Origin: Verticillium longisporum
Lineage: Eukaryota > Ascomycota > Sordariomycetes > Glomerellales > Plectosphaerellaceae
Direction of reading: 5' to 3'
Length of the DNA: 64,000 nucleotides
NCBI GenBank assembly: GCA_019188255.1
Contig: JAETXT010000008.1
Location: 372,001-436,000, forward strand
A program made the position numbers and the translations under genes. The notes under the pieces are model-generated. The model was not told where the DNA came from and ran no database searches. It saw nothing but the letters and a program-made list of their open reading frames with translations. This document shows, in pieces, positions 11,622 to 22,443 of the stretch (position 1 is its first letter; the number at the start of each line of letters is the position of its first letter).

Positions 11622-12844
11622 TGCTACGCCTATAAGGCTAGGTCTTCGTAGTTTATAACTCTATTATATAGGCTATTAACCCTATATAACTAAGTAGGTA
11701 CGTAATACTTAGTCTTCCTTAAAGGGCTATTTAATATAGGGATATTAGCTATATATATAAACGATAATATATATAATAAAGCTAATTATAATAATTACTT
11801 TTATCGTTATTAGAAGACCTAGATAGATAAGTAATTTAGTCTAAGCTAGGCTAATTCGTTTATATATTATTTAAGGCTTAAACTAATAGTAAGCGATATT
11901 ATAGATAATAAGGTTACCTTTTAAGGAATTTATAGGGTAAATATACCTATTAATCCTAAATAAGAGGAATTTAAAGAGATAAATAAAGCTATTATCCTCT
12001 TTAAGAAGATATTAATCTAAGATATATAATAGAAGTAGCTTAATCCTTTATAAGAAATTAAGAGCTCCTTAGAATTAATAGGACTTAGGGACTCTAGGGC
12101 TAATAATACTATTAATATACTTAATAGGACGCTATAATTACGAGTTAACCTTTATAATTTTCTTAATCTAGCTATATTAATTAAATTATATAAGAGGAAT
12201 CGAGTTATTATATTTATAGGAAATATCGTAATTATAAAGCCCCCTATAAAACGTCTAAGCTTAAGCTATAATTTAACTCTATTTATCTCGCTAAAGGAGA
12301 AGACCTTAAACGCTCTAAATACCCTAGCTAGGTCTAATTAGGGCAATCTAAGTCTAAACCTATATACTATCCTCGACCTTATAGAGGTTAAGCTAGACCC
12401 TTAGCTAGGATATCCTCTATTAATATACTTAAGGGTAGAATAGGTAAACTAATATATAGATCCTTATACTATAGTTACTATAAATGCTATTATTATAGAG
12501 ACTATATTATATATACTTTTATAATATCCGGGCTAGGAGGGATAGCCTCGATATTATATTAATTTAGAATAGGATAAAGTATAATAGAGGGCTATTATTA
12601 AAATAGCTTAGGCTTAGCTTAATATTAAAGAGCCCCTATAGAGGCTAGGTCTTTAGAAGCGCCCTAGATAATTAAATTTAGGGAATTAAGGGCTAATTCT
12701 AGGATATTTATATATATTATAGTTACTTTCTTTCCTTTATTTATAGCTTTAGGGACTCGCTTAGTTCTAATTAGGAGAATCTACCTATCTTCTTAAAGAA
12801 AGGAGGTCCTAATCTTAAAAGATAAGGACTCCTTTAGGGACGAT

Positions 12845-13052
12845 TAAAACTAAGTAGGGTAGAAAGGTATAGCTTAGTAATAAAGTAATAAGGAGTAGCT
12901 AATTAAGGAAACGGATATTAGCTAGATTTATTATAAGGACCTCTAAGGGATATATATTATTAATCCGATATTATATATTTAAAGACCTATCTTTTTCTTA
13001 AATAATTACTCTATTACTTTAATTAATTAAAGTTATTATTAGCCCTACTTTA
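12845..13052 (+). repeat. Right LTR (208 bp)
   Basis: Direct repeat of 7008-7215 with transitions only. It is preceded at about 12806-12834 by an imperfect inverted repeat (AAGGAGGTCCT and AGGACTCCTT) that overlaps the purine-rich stretch expected upstream of a 3' LTR. Confidence 0.85.
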
Positions 13053-13149
13053 TTATACTAGCTGCCTTTAGAATAGCGTTAATAGAATCCTATATTTTAA
13101 TTAGTTTAAGACCTATATTTTCAATATCTTAATAGAATAGCTATTTAAT

Positions 13150-14330
13150 ACTTAAATTCTAACCTATTCTTATTATTAACCTAGATATTTACTCTCTCCT
13201 TCGCCCTTTATAGTACTTCTTCTATATCTATATTAATACCTCCGAGACTATTTCTATCTTTAGAATCATTAATTTTATCTCGTTCTATCTATAGGAAGTT
13301 CTAGAGACCTATTAGACTATATATAATATCGATTTACATTTAGAATAAGTATTCTAGGGGCCCCTTCCTTAATATTATAAATATATACTTAAATATTCTA
13401 AAGATCCGTTTAACGATTACTTAAAAGTATATATAGATATAATTATATTATTCTTTTATTATAAATATATCTTAATTAATATTTACGAAGTCTTTAAAAT
13501 AATAGCGATATTCTATAAATAGGATAATAAACCCTTAAAAGTCTTACGAGAACCTAATATCTATAAAATAGAATTAGCCTTTAAGGATTATAAATAACCT
13601 TATTAAAGCCTACGATAGGAGGGTCGAGTTATTAAGAGACCCCTCTATATTTACTAAAACGTAAGTAAACGTTAAGTCGAATTTCACTACTATAAGTATA
13701 TTCTACGAGATCCCCCTTTTCTTATTAAAGAACCTCTTCTATAAAGAGGCCTCTATATAGGCCGATATATAAGTTCCATCTATAGCGCTAATATAGCTAT
13801 TAAACTAATAATATCGCTTATCTAGCTCGATATATTTATTAATGAATTCGGGCTTAAGGAGCTATATATACTCGATATAGAGCTCGTATAACGCTTATAA
13901 GACTTCATCGAATATCCTAGGAATATAGCTCTAAGGGACTCTTAATAGACTCTCTATTACTCTCTATATTACTATATAGTTAATAATATAGAGAGAAACT
14001 ATTAGCTTCTATTCTATAGATCGATATTAAGAATCCTAGATATAATATTACTTTCTAGCCTATCTCGTAAATACTTAGAATTCTAGCTTTAAGAGCCGAA
14101 ATATATCTATAAACGTATATTCTAGGCCCTCTAACTAGGCTATTATAAGCTATTAAGAGTATATAGCTTACTAGAATACTTATTATTATAATACTTCCCT
14201 ATAGAACTATAGAAGTAGTATTAGGATATTAATAAAGAAAAGTATAATTAATATAATAATATCGTCGATTCTATTATTTTCTTTATTATCGAGCTTAAGC
14301 GCTTCTAAATCCGAAGCGGGCAATAAAGAT
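13150..14330 (-). pseudogene. Decayed PIF/Harbinger DDE transposase (DDE_Tnp_4 type)
   Basis: Read on the minus strand with stops ignored, about 13748-13788 gives AIDGTYISAYIEASL. It is followed downstream by NKKRGISQNILIVVKFDLTF and TYVLVNIEGSLNNS, which correspond to the catalytic-Asp segment AIDGTHIPA, the GLSQNVLA block and the GSAHDS block of DDE_Tnp_4 nucleases. Further on (about 13351-13440) VKRIFRIFKYIFIILRKG corresponds to the ERIFGxxKxRFxIL region; the catalytic Glu has become Lys, another G-to-A change. The retroelement lies on its C-terminal side. No product can be made. Confidence 0.75.
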
Positions 14331-14598
14331 ACCTTTATTTTAATATATAAATAGCCTAGAATATAGTATCCTTTTAGTTTTAAGTCCCTCGTCTAAGTAT
14401 TTAAGCTTAAAACGTAAATCCTTACTTAAATAGGAAAGGTTTAAAAGGAATAGGGGCCTACTAGCGTAGTATATTGATTTTCGAATATTTAGTTAAATAT
14501 TAGCCTACTATTCATTTAGTATAAAACGCCTATTAAATTGGGTAAAGCGTTATAGGTACGGGCTACGTTCTATGAGCTTTTGAACTCAAGTCGATTTC

Positions 14599-14620
14599 AA
14601 AAGCTGAGACGATCAGGGCC
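14599..14620 (-). repeat. Right terminal inverted repeat of the Harbinger element
   Basis: Perfect inverted match to 5584-5605, followed by TTA at 14621-14623. Confidence 0.85.
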
Positions 14621-14623
14621 TTA

Positions 14624-17315
14624 GTCGTCTCCCCGAGGCCAACGTTGAACCCCTGGGAGAAAACCGTGGCATAGTGACTGAATCGCGCGATGAGGCGTTC
14701 GTTAGGGGCTCCAGGCCCGTCAGGGAAGAAGGACTCGTCGCGGCAAAACAAGACCCGCTCTCGTTTTTTCAACCGGCTAGCTACATGTACACCGTTATAA
14801 AGTTCAGTGTTAGCAGGACGTTGCATGACGGGAAGGCCGGATACAAAGATCCTCGGTGGGTATGACAAACAACTTTGGCAGAAGTTGGAGGCAGGGCAAA
14901 TGGTCGCTTGACGCTGTTCATAGCACAACATAGATCTCTCAACCCAGAGACTCCAGAACTGGCCGCAGTTCGGCTTAGCGAAACAATGACAACAGCGGCC
15001 AGCGATCCCCCTCTGCAAATCACTACTTCAACGGCATAAGATCGGCTCCGCCCCAGCCAACCCAATCGGTCGGTCCCATCCAGGCAAGGCAAGTCGTCCA
15101 GGGAGGGGGGCACTTCAGCCATCTCGGGAGCCGGGAATCGTCGCCTCTGCCAATAGCTTGTTGGCGCTGCTGTTGAACCGTGCCTATCTGCTTGCTTGCT
15201 GCCTTCCGTGTTGGACCTCGGTCCCCCTTGGCCTCCCTCGTCACCCCCTGCCTCTGCCTATTACCTTTAACCACCCCCATGGCCAAGACCTGCGCGACGG
15301 CTTCTCCTCACCTGCGCCGCCTGCTTTCCCCAGCTTCCTATCCGAATGAAGAGCAGACTGTGACGTTGCGCGGCCTGCGTGGTGGCTTCGGGGAAAATGC
15401 CGCGAGGCAAGAGAATCTCCTTGTCCCTGCACAACACAACGCTAGACACGCGCGGCGGATGAAGAGCAACGGAGAAGGGCAGACATTGCGGGAAACGAGA
15501 AACGGTGACGATGATTTTAGCCACTGGCGCCGCAGCTTGCAGGCACGAGGACTGGGTCGCCCAGGCTGGTGCGCTGTTTTTACGGTCCAGATTGAATTCA
15601 AAGCACGTGTAGAGGCTTTCCAGCACCGTCTTCGCAATGAAGAGAGCATCAATTACGCTTGTGGCAGACACGCACGCGCTATGCATGCTCTTGTCGAGTC
15701 AGCTTTCGGGCCCCTGGTGTCTTTTATGCCTCGTGGGCCAACGCCCGTCATCTTGGCTCTCTACCCGTTCTCCGACTCTTATTAACCTGGGGTAGCAATT
15801 GCACTTCACCAAGCCAAGCAAGCAAGTTTATCATCAAGTGTCGGCCACCGCCGATCCAGGGGACGCGGCCCAGATCACAATGGGATTTTTGTTCGACACC
15901 CATACCCAACCTTCACGCTATCGACCGAAGCCAGGTCCGAATAGGCAGAACAAACGGGCCGCCCGCCGCCCACCTCAATGGACCTCCCCTTGGCAAACGG
16001 GGGCTGCAAAAACGGTGGACCAAAGAGGAACCTTGACCCACGCAGCGCATGCCAAGCGGCACGTTGCCGACGAGGAATCGATAGCGCCGACTGGTACAGA
16101 TTTTCGCTGAAGAAGCTGCCAGTGCTTGTATCACCGAGGTCGGGAGACAGCCAAACCCGAGGCCAGCCTTCAAAGAACTGGTCCGGCTTGCCGCTATTTC
16201 GCACGCCGTCCAGGCACAGCCAGTGCCGGGAGGAGTGGAGGATCCTACGCAGCGGTCCGTTTTCCCTCTTCTTCCCTTCTTGTGGGCTGCGTCGGCTTTC
16301 CGTTCGCCTCTTCAGAAACCGTTTGCACAGGAAACATACATACACCACCCCTGGATCGAATACTAGGTTGAACCTGTAGACCCCTCGGACTAGACCCGGG
16401 CCAGGAATATGTACCCTGTCGATTCTTTCCAAGCTTCCCCGCCCGTGATAAGCGGCCGAGAGAGCGAGAGGAGTGAGCGAGAGAAGCAGGCCAAGCAGAA
16501 CCCCCTCCCCGCCCCCTGGGCTAGATCTCTTTATGGTGTCCGTGAAGCGGCCGAGCACCTTGCCTAAACTGACCTACCCCCTGGCCTTAGCCTTTCGCCT
16601 CCCCCAGATCCCATCCATCCGCCTGCGTCGATGTGGCCCACCCCAAGCGCAACCAATCCAACCTGCCTCATGCGGATGTTCCGTTTGCTGATAGGTGGGA
16701 GAAAAGTCCCAGACTGGGCAGTACGAACCGTTGGTTTTTCCCAGGAACACACGCCTCGAGAACCCGTCCGCCGCCGTTCGTACCGTTGTGGAGAGTACGC
16801 TCCCGCCCAGGATGCTACTCACGCCGTCCGGTGGACTCCCCTCCACCCTTCCCACCACTACCCCTTCCACTCAACCACCCCTGGACTTCAACCCCATGTC
16901 CATGCATGGGTTGATGATGGGCTGGGCTCATCGCTGTTCGGTCTGGTCATGACTGCTTGCTCGCTCGCTACTCCGCTTCCTCCAGTTCACCCGTCGACCC
17001 GCCGGCCGCCGTCTCTCGCCCACCCAACGGGTCCACGAGGGAAGGTGGTGGTGCGCCTCGTTCTGGGTGCGTGCTGCTCCTCCTGCTCGTCTCCTCCATC
17101 CATGGTCCTCGCTCTCTCTCCGTGGCCACCCCTGTCACGGCACCGGTTGATTAGGATTATATATGGGCAGCTTGCAACCCGCTCCCACACCACCCTTTTT
17201 CCTTCTCTTCCCTCCATCACCGACTTCCTATCAGATCAATCTTCAAGCCAACCTCCTTAGGACCTCAGTCGATCGACCTGCCCCGTGTCAGCATCACTTT
17301 CACCCAACCGTCAAA
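14624..17315. other. Intergenic region, only fragmentary frames
   Basis: Composition returns abruptly to about half GC at the right end of the transposon. A 151-codon minus frame (14563-15018) has a protein-like end, but its last codons lie in the transposon TIR, so at best it is a gene fragment truncated by the insertion. Frames at 15180-15785 (plus) and 15875-16558 (minus) overlap others and lack motifs. From about 16900 the DNA becomes pyrimidine-rich, as expected for the promoter of the gene at 17316. Confidence 0.5.
17158..17164 (+). promoter_or_regulatory. TATA-like box upstream of the secreted-protein gene
   Basis: TATATAT lies 158 bp before the ATG at 17316 and is followed by a CT-rich leader (17190-17230) typical of highly expressed fungal genes. 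Confidence 0.45.
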
Positions 17316-18014
17316 ATGAAGGCCGCCGTCATCCTCTCCCTCGCGAGCCTTGCCTTCGGCTCGGTCCTCGAGCAGCGTGCCTGCGCTGGCAACAACTGCA
17401 ACCGTCAGGTCACCGGTACCCGCGCCGGCCTCCTGCCCCTCACCGCGCGCCAGGCCGACTGCTCCAGCTTCCAGCTGACCGTCGTCACCCCTCGCCCACG
17501 TACGTTTATGAGTTGCCTTTCTTTCTACTCTCACGGAGATGCGCCGGTCGAAATCCTGCGGGAGCCAGCAAGAGGAGGATATCAAATCTGGAAGTGGCAT
17601 GAGAGGGACAGGGAATCACCCAGACGTGGCTTCACAGGAAATCGGGAGCCTCTAGATCACGTTTTCTCTCAGCAGCAGACTTTCGAGGAACCGGACAGAG
17701 CACTAACACACCTCGCAGCACCGTCACCGTCACCGTCACCGAGGAGCCCGCCGCCAAGCTCAAGCGCAACGTCGTTGAGGCCCGCCAGGCCACCTCTGTC
17801 CCCACCAACGTCCCTGCCTACGCCTCGTCTTGCAACGCCGTCAAGTACGCCTCTGCTTGCGACTGCTGGGGTATCACCGCCGCCGTCTCCACCGCCCCTA
17901 CCCCTACCGTCACCGTCACCACCACCGTCGACTACTGCGAGGTGAGCATCATCCCATCATCGTGACCCCCTCATGTCGACTCAGCAAAGCTAACAACCGC
18001 CGCAGGACCTGTAA
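17316..18014 (+). CDS. Small secreted cysteine-containing protein (about 139 aa)
   Basis: Exon 1 begins MKAAVILSLASLAFGS, a clear signal peptide, followed by a Cys pair (CAGNNC). Exon 2 (17719-17941) gives a TVTVTVTEEP run, the basic site KLKR (a possible Kex2 cut), and YASSCNAVKYASACDCWGIT, a pattern common in small fungal cell-surface proteins. Exon 3 (18006-18014) encodes only Asp-Leu-stop. Introns end in CAG with CTAAC branch-like motifs. The frame across intron 1 needs the donor GTTTAT at 17504 (exon 1 = 17316-17503). The better-looking GTACGT at 17500 would shift exon 2 into a Pro/Ser frame ending at 17945. The protein is probably extracellular or wall-associated, function unknown. An effector role would be inference only. 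Confidence 0.75.
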
Positions 18015-20360
18015 ACGGCTCGCCCGTCGGTCTAGTGTTCGAGATGGAGCGGAGCGGGTGAGAAGTCTCCCTCGCAGCCCACGCCTCTCCGGCCGTTGTT
18101 CATATGAAACCTCGGAAAGTGGGTTCTTTGGCTCGGAGGGTTGTCGTGGGACGTTGCGGCGGGGATGGACCACGGGGGCAACGGGTGTGGTTCGAGAATT
18201 GTTACGATTGCAAAGAAAAACAGTTATGACCTGAATTGGCGAGCGTTGGGCTCTCCGCGCGACGAAAGGCTTCACAGGCTGGACTCGGCGGATCCTCGTT
18301 CGCTATCGATATCACATTCGGTGTAATGATTATACAAAAACTAATTCACCCACCTGTTGCCTACTTTTACATATTGTTTCGCATTTGCATGGCTTGACGG
18401 AACGAGTTCTGCTGAGGCGGTCACTCACAGTGCTATGCTCATGATATGATGAAACCTGTGATGAAAGTCTTGAAGAAAGTCTAAGACGCTGATACACAGC
18501 AAGGGGGCACTACGCAATCAAGACAGAAGAAGACGAGGCGAGCGAGCTTAGTGTGTGAGAGAAGAGTTGCAATCGGAACATGCCATCTCAATCCAATCTC
18601 ACCTCGCTCTGTTGGCGCGGGCGGTTCGGCGCTGGCCGGGGTTCCTCCGAGTTGGCCGGAGTCGACCAGTGTCGCCCTACATGTCCATGTGTTACCATTG
18701 GCGAGTCATCTACCGCGCCAAAAGCTAGCTGCTGGTGCCTGAGAAGCTCGTATCGCCGCTGCAACGTCGGCCATGTTGTGCAACATGGGAGTGCCCCGTC
18801 AGCGCAACGCCTCGCGCCCTCTCCGTTTGTTCGGCGCAAGGGCATGGTCGTATCAGCTTCAGTTTGCGACGTGAGCGACAAATGTTCCCTTTGTCTTGTA
18901 CCGTGATACGTCTGACCATCAGCCCTTCTCAGATCGTCTTTGTCCCCCTGGTCTTCCTCTCCCGATCCCCGCCAGGGCGACGAGCGGCACGACCTATTGT
19001 CCTGACTTGGATCACTCGACCATCCCCAGCCGCCCGCATATCCGCCCTGTAGGCAATGCAACCCCCTCCGGAAGCATTGGCCATTTCATCCGAACCCACA
19101 GCCGCGCCCATCGTTCTGTTCTGCGTCCCCTCTCGCGTGGTTCTGCTTCAAGGGGACAAGACACTCACATGTCCCATCCCCCTTCTCCCTTGTCAATCAA
19201 CAAGGCTTGTTCCCGTCGCCCCCTCTCCCTGGACCACACATGTGGACACACATGTGGGCAGTGCTGGCTGGGTGCAACTTCAATTTACCCAGAATTGGCT
19301 CCCCCTCCCCCGGGACACACTTACCGACGACCGGCCTACCTCTTCGCAGGTTATACATGGTAACTCATGAGCCGTGGGTGTGAAGACTGCGGAAGCCCCC
19401 TTCCCATCCCAAGCAACGCGATCCTTTCCAAAAACGATCTCCTTCCGTACCTTCGCAGCATTAGCGAGTTTGCGGGGGTTTGGTTTGCGTGACTTTTGTT
19501 TTTCTCTTGTCCCTTTGGTCTCTGCATGGCGACAGCCCGACAGCCAGGCACAGACAGCCCCAATCGACGGCATGGTGCGCAATTTGAACCGCCGATTCAA
19601 TTAACCGAGCGTCGCTTGCGAGATGGGCCATGCTTCCCCTCTTTTGGTACTGATGGCGGGGAGGGGGTTCCACGCTGCCGATCTCGAGGTGTTCATGCAG
19701 CTCTCCCTCCCCTACCGACTTGCGGAGATGGCCTCTTTGCGCAGAAGGGTTGCTCGGGGATTCGGTGCATCATACTGCGTAACCTCGTCCTGCTGCCTTG
19801 ATACCGTCTCCAAGTGCTCTGCTGTAGGGGTGGCCGCTCGTCCGAGTTGCGCTCGAGATTGTTGCGGCACCAGATTACTTGGGGCGTCACCAGTTTCTTT
19901 GCCCGCCCGCGTGCCTCGCGGTACTACTTGCCGTCAATTGATCGCTCGCCATGTCGCAACATGTTCTTGTGTTCAGCTGGAACGGCTGCGAGCCGGATCG
20001 GCGTCTTCTTGGGGGGACTCCACGTGTTATATCATCTGCAGGGCACCCGAGACATTGTCTGAGTCTGGTGCTTGGGGCAAAGACGATCAATCGCGGAGAC
20101 GGCTTGCGCTCCAAATTGTTCCAGCAGTTGCTGGCCGATTGCTGCGCCAGTGTAGATGAGTTGGCAGCTTTGTCTGATACGTGTGTCAAGCGTCTTTTTT
20201 ATACTTACAGAAACACAAGGGCAACGATAAGGACGGCAACAACACGAAAACCGCTACAATTCCACATCGACAGCTCAATTGGGAGTATCCAGGCGACTGA
20301 CTGGTCGGTGGCATCTCCGGTCCGAGCTATGTGTCCATGAACCCCCTTCGCACCCCTCGT
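18015..20360. other. Intergenic region without a convincing gene
   Basis: Several 100-180-codon frames overlap on both strands with no recognisable motif or splice-supported extension. CACATGTG occurs twice close together at about 19236-19255 (an E-box-like palindrome). Nothing else stands out. Confidence 0.5.
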
Positions 20361-20933
20361 TCAATGGGCTCCATCCAAACGCTTCAAAACGTCGTCCCGC
20401 CGGTCCTCGAGGTCTCCGATAGACTGAACGATAATGACATTGCTGTCCGGCCGACACGGGTTCTCCATGCGATCCCTGAATCGCGCCTCGGCCTCGGCCC
20501 CGTTCTTGATAGCCCCAGCATCGCGAGGCGCGATGTCGATGCCCGTCCTCTGGCTCCTCAGCGGCACCCTCGCGCGCAAGCGCCGATCCAGCACGGCAAG
20601 GACGTCGACCCGGCACTCGACATACCAATACTCGTACCCGTGCCGTTCGGCGAGCGCGCGTCCCCGGCCCAGCGTCTCCGCGTAGTTGCACGCGCTGTCC
20701 ATGACGACGCTGCGCTCCTGCCGCATGGCGTCTTCGGCGAGCGCCCAGCCGATGCCGTAGGCGAGCTTGGCGGCGCTGTCAAACGCGGTCCCCTGCGCGA
20801 GAATCGTCGAGCGGATGATGTCGTGGTCGAAGACGACGGCGTCGGTCGACTTGGCGAGCAGCCGGGCGAGCGTGCTCTTGCCGGAGCCCGGGGCTCCCGA
20901 CATTTGGATGTACAGTTTTCGTTGTTGCGCCAT
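20361..20933 (-). CDS. P-loop ATP-binding kinase-like protein (190 aa)
   Basis: Starts MAQQRKLYIQMSG, followed by a Walker A motif GAPGSGKS at residues 13-20. It continues with STDAVVFDHDIIRS (a nucleoside/polynucleotide-kinase-like second motif) and EDAMRQERSVVMDSACNY, and ends with an Arg-rich lid region (DRRLRARVPLRSQR). The order matches small AAA_33/zeta-like P-loop kinases that phosphorylate a small molecule or nucleic acid end; the substrate cannot be read from the sequence. No intron is needed. The frame is open upstream to 21194, but the ATG at 20933 is chosen because homology begins there and the upstream part is unlike protein. Likely cytosolic. Confidence 0.8.
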   Translation of the reverse strand: MAQQRKLYIQMSGAPGSGKSTLARLLAKSTDAVVFDHDIIRSTILAQGTAFDSAAKLAYGIGWALAEDAMRQERSVVMDSACNYAETLGRGRALAERHGYEYWYVECRVDVLAVLDRRLRARVPLRSQRTGIDIAPRDAGAIKNGAEAEARFRDRMENPCRPDSNVIIVQSIGDLEDRRDDVLKRLDGAH

Positions 20934-22443
20934 GTCTGATGTGGTGTGTGGTGAGTGCTTTGGTTTCTGTGGTTCTGACCTGATTTCGGCTTCTTTGTAT
21001 CGTATGAAGAGTGATGGTGCGATGGGGAGTTGAGGCTGCCTGAAGCCATCGCTGCCTATCATTGCCCCGCGATCATCGGGGAAGTGGACAATTGCGATCC
21101 TGCACAGCACTCTCTCATGCTCAGTCGCGTTTTTCTGTGCCAAATGCTCCAAGACCACAATATTGCCAACATGTACTCGAAACAGCACTATCAATCAGGT
21201 AGAAGTTTAGAAGATGATTTGTTATCCCACTTAAACATGATGGAAAGATCGGCTGAAAGCTGGCCCCTGATCTGTTGTGTTGTGCAGCCCAAAACTGGTG
21301 AGGTGAAAATGTGTATGTACAGTATACCAGATGCCTTGCTTCGTGGACTAGAGTTGATAATACTATACTATCATGAAGATCGTCAATTATGTTTTGTCTC
21401 TTCGCGATGAAATGGACTTTTTCATCAAATTCGCTTTTGGCCTCAACACCGCAATTCTGAACTCGATCTATTGGCTAATGGGAAGTGCTTGCGTTGGAGG
21501 TATAAGCAATCCTTCGGATGAGGTGTGTAACGATTAGCAACAAATAAATGCCCGTCTTAACATCTAATGCTGCGACTCGTACCATGAGATTTATCTTTGG
21601 CGGATTGCGTGAGTTGGTGTGAAGGAGGATAGTAACTACTAAACAGTGCGTCCGCAAAAGCAGGCCACGATGTTCGGTCGAACGTATTTCTCGACGCCGC
21701 AGGTGTCCTTTAAAGCTGTCGTCCATGTTCATTAGACCACTCAAACCCTACGCAACTAGGAGCCATGAGGTACATCAAATCGGGACACTCGTATGGGGAT
21801 GCTGAAGCGTCTTGTCCAAGGTCTTCTGAAGCATCTTGTCCAAGGTCTTCAGGCGCCCCCTTTGCCGGTTGGCCGCTCAGCCTGACAACATAGTCCCCCA
21901 AAGTATTCGACTCGCTTCTTTAGAGGCCTGTACTCTAGCTTCGAGGCCCGTGAGCCTCGGCCGCGGACTCTGTATCTTGCCGTTCTTGTCGATCTTCTCC
22001 ACAGAAGACCGAGATGATATGGGCCAGCATATGCAGCGTTCGTCCCATACCATGGGCGAGAAGCTCCGGTGTGGGACTGTAGGGGACTTGATTCGGGTCA
22101 TTCGGTGCCAATCCATCATTATCAGCTGTCTGGCTCGTATTCCAGTCATGTATTGCCGATACAAGCTAGAGGAGTGGACAACTCGGACAACTTGACTCTA
22201 GGTGACATCAGACATACACCAAGCGGCCGTTTTGTCAGACCTTGAAAACATTTGAGAAAGATCAGTTGTCATATTGAGCATTTAGTTAGATTCAAACGCC
22301 ATAATGGAACACGTGTGAAGGGACAACCCGATCGGTACCGCTGCTTAACATCGTGTCAAGACCTCAAGCAAGGACCAGTCGTTCATCTGTCTTAGCTCGG
22401 CACCGCGAGAGCACTCAACCGGCAGCCATGGACCCTCCACTTT
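20934..22443. other. Intergenic region with a short tandem duplication
   Basis: AT content rises between 21150 and 21700. The only frames are short and unconvincing. A 24-bp direct duplication lies at 21802-21849. Confidence 0.5.
21802..21849. repeat. 24-bp tandem duplication
   Basis: CTGAAGCGTCTTGTCCAAGG plus four bases (21802-21825) is repeated at 21826-21849 with one G-to-A change. On the minus strand it would encode EDLGQDAS twice within a 63-codon frame (21710-21901), which I do not call as a gene. Confidence 0.7.

Larger units (their letters stand above)
7008..13052. mobile_element. LTR retrotransposon relic nested in the Harbinger element
   Basis: Two direct repeats of exactly 208 bp bound a 6,045-bp unit: 7008-7215 starts TG and ends CA, while 12845-13052 starts TA and ends TA after RIP-type change. 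I count 17 differences between the two LTRs, all transitions, with no gap. The element lies inside the Harbinger copy, so it inserted later. A 4-bp target duplication is possible (CTAT at 7004-7007, TTAT at 13053-13056, one C-to-T). The 5.6-kb interior has no open frame of 60 codons and very few ATG triplets. I could not identify gag or pol motifs, so copia versus gypsy and the orientation are unresolved. Confidence 0.8.
5584..14620. mobile_element. PIF/Harbinger-type DNA transposon split by a nested LTR retroelement
   Basis: The outer ends are a 22-bp perfect inverted repeat: 5584-5605 begins GGCCCTGATCGTCTCAG, and 14599-14620 is its reverse complement. Each end is bordered by TTA (5581-5583 and 14621-14623), the 3-bp target duplication characteristic of PIF/Harbinger elements. 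The left arm contains the remains of a Myb/SANT-like DNA-binding gene on plus. The right arm contains a DDE_Tnp_4 transposase on minus. These are the two genes expected in this superfamily, arranged convergently. Subtracting the nested element (7008-13052) leaves about 3.0 kb, a normal size. There is no intact ORF, so the copy is dead. RIP explains the many TAA/TAG stops. Confidence 0.85.

Noticed and set aside
14563..15018. 151-codon minus frame with a protein-like C-terminus
   Set aside because: Its last codons lie inside the Harbinger TIR and beyond, so the end is transposon sequence. At most it is a truncated gene fragment.
15875..16558. 227-codon minus frame
   Set aside because: Overlapping frames on both strands and no family resemblance.
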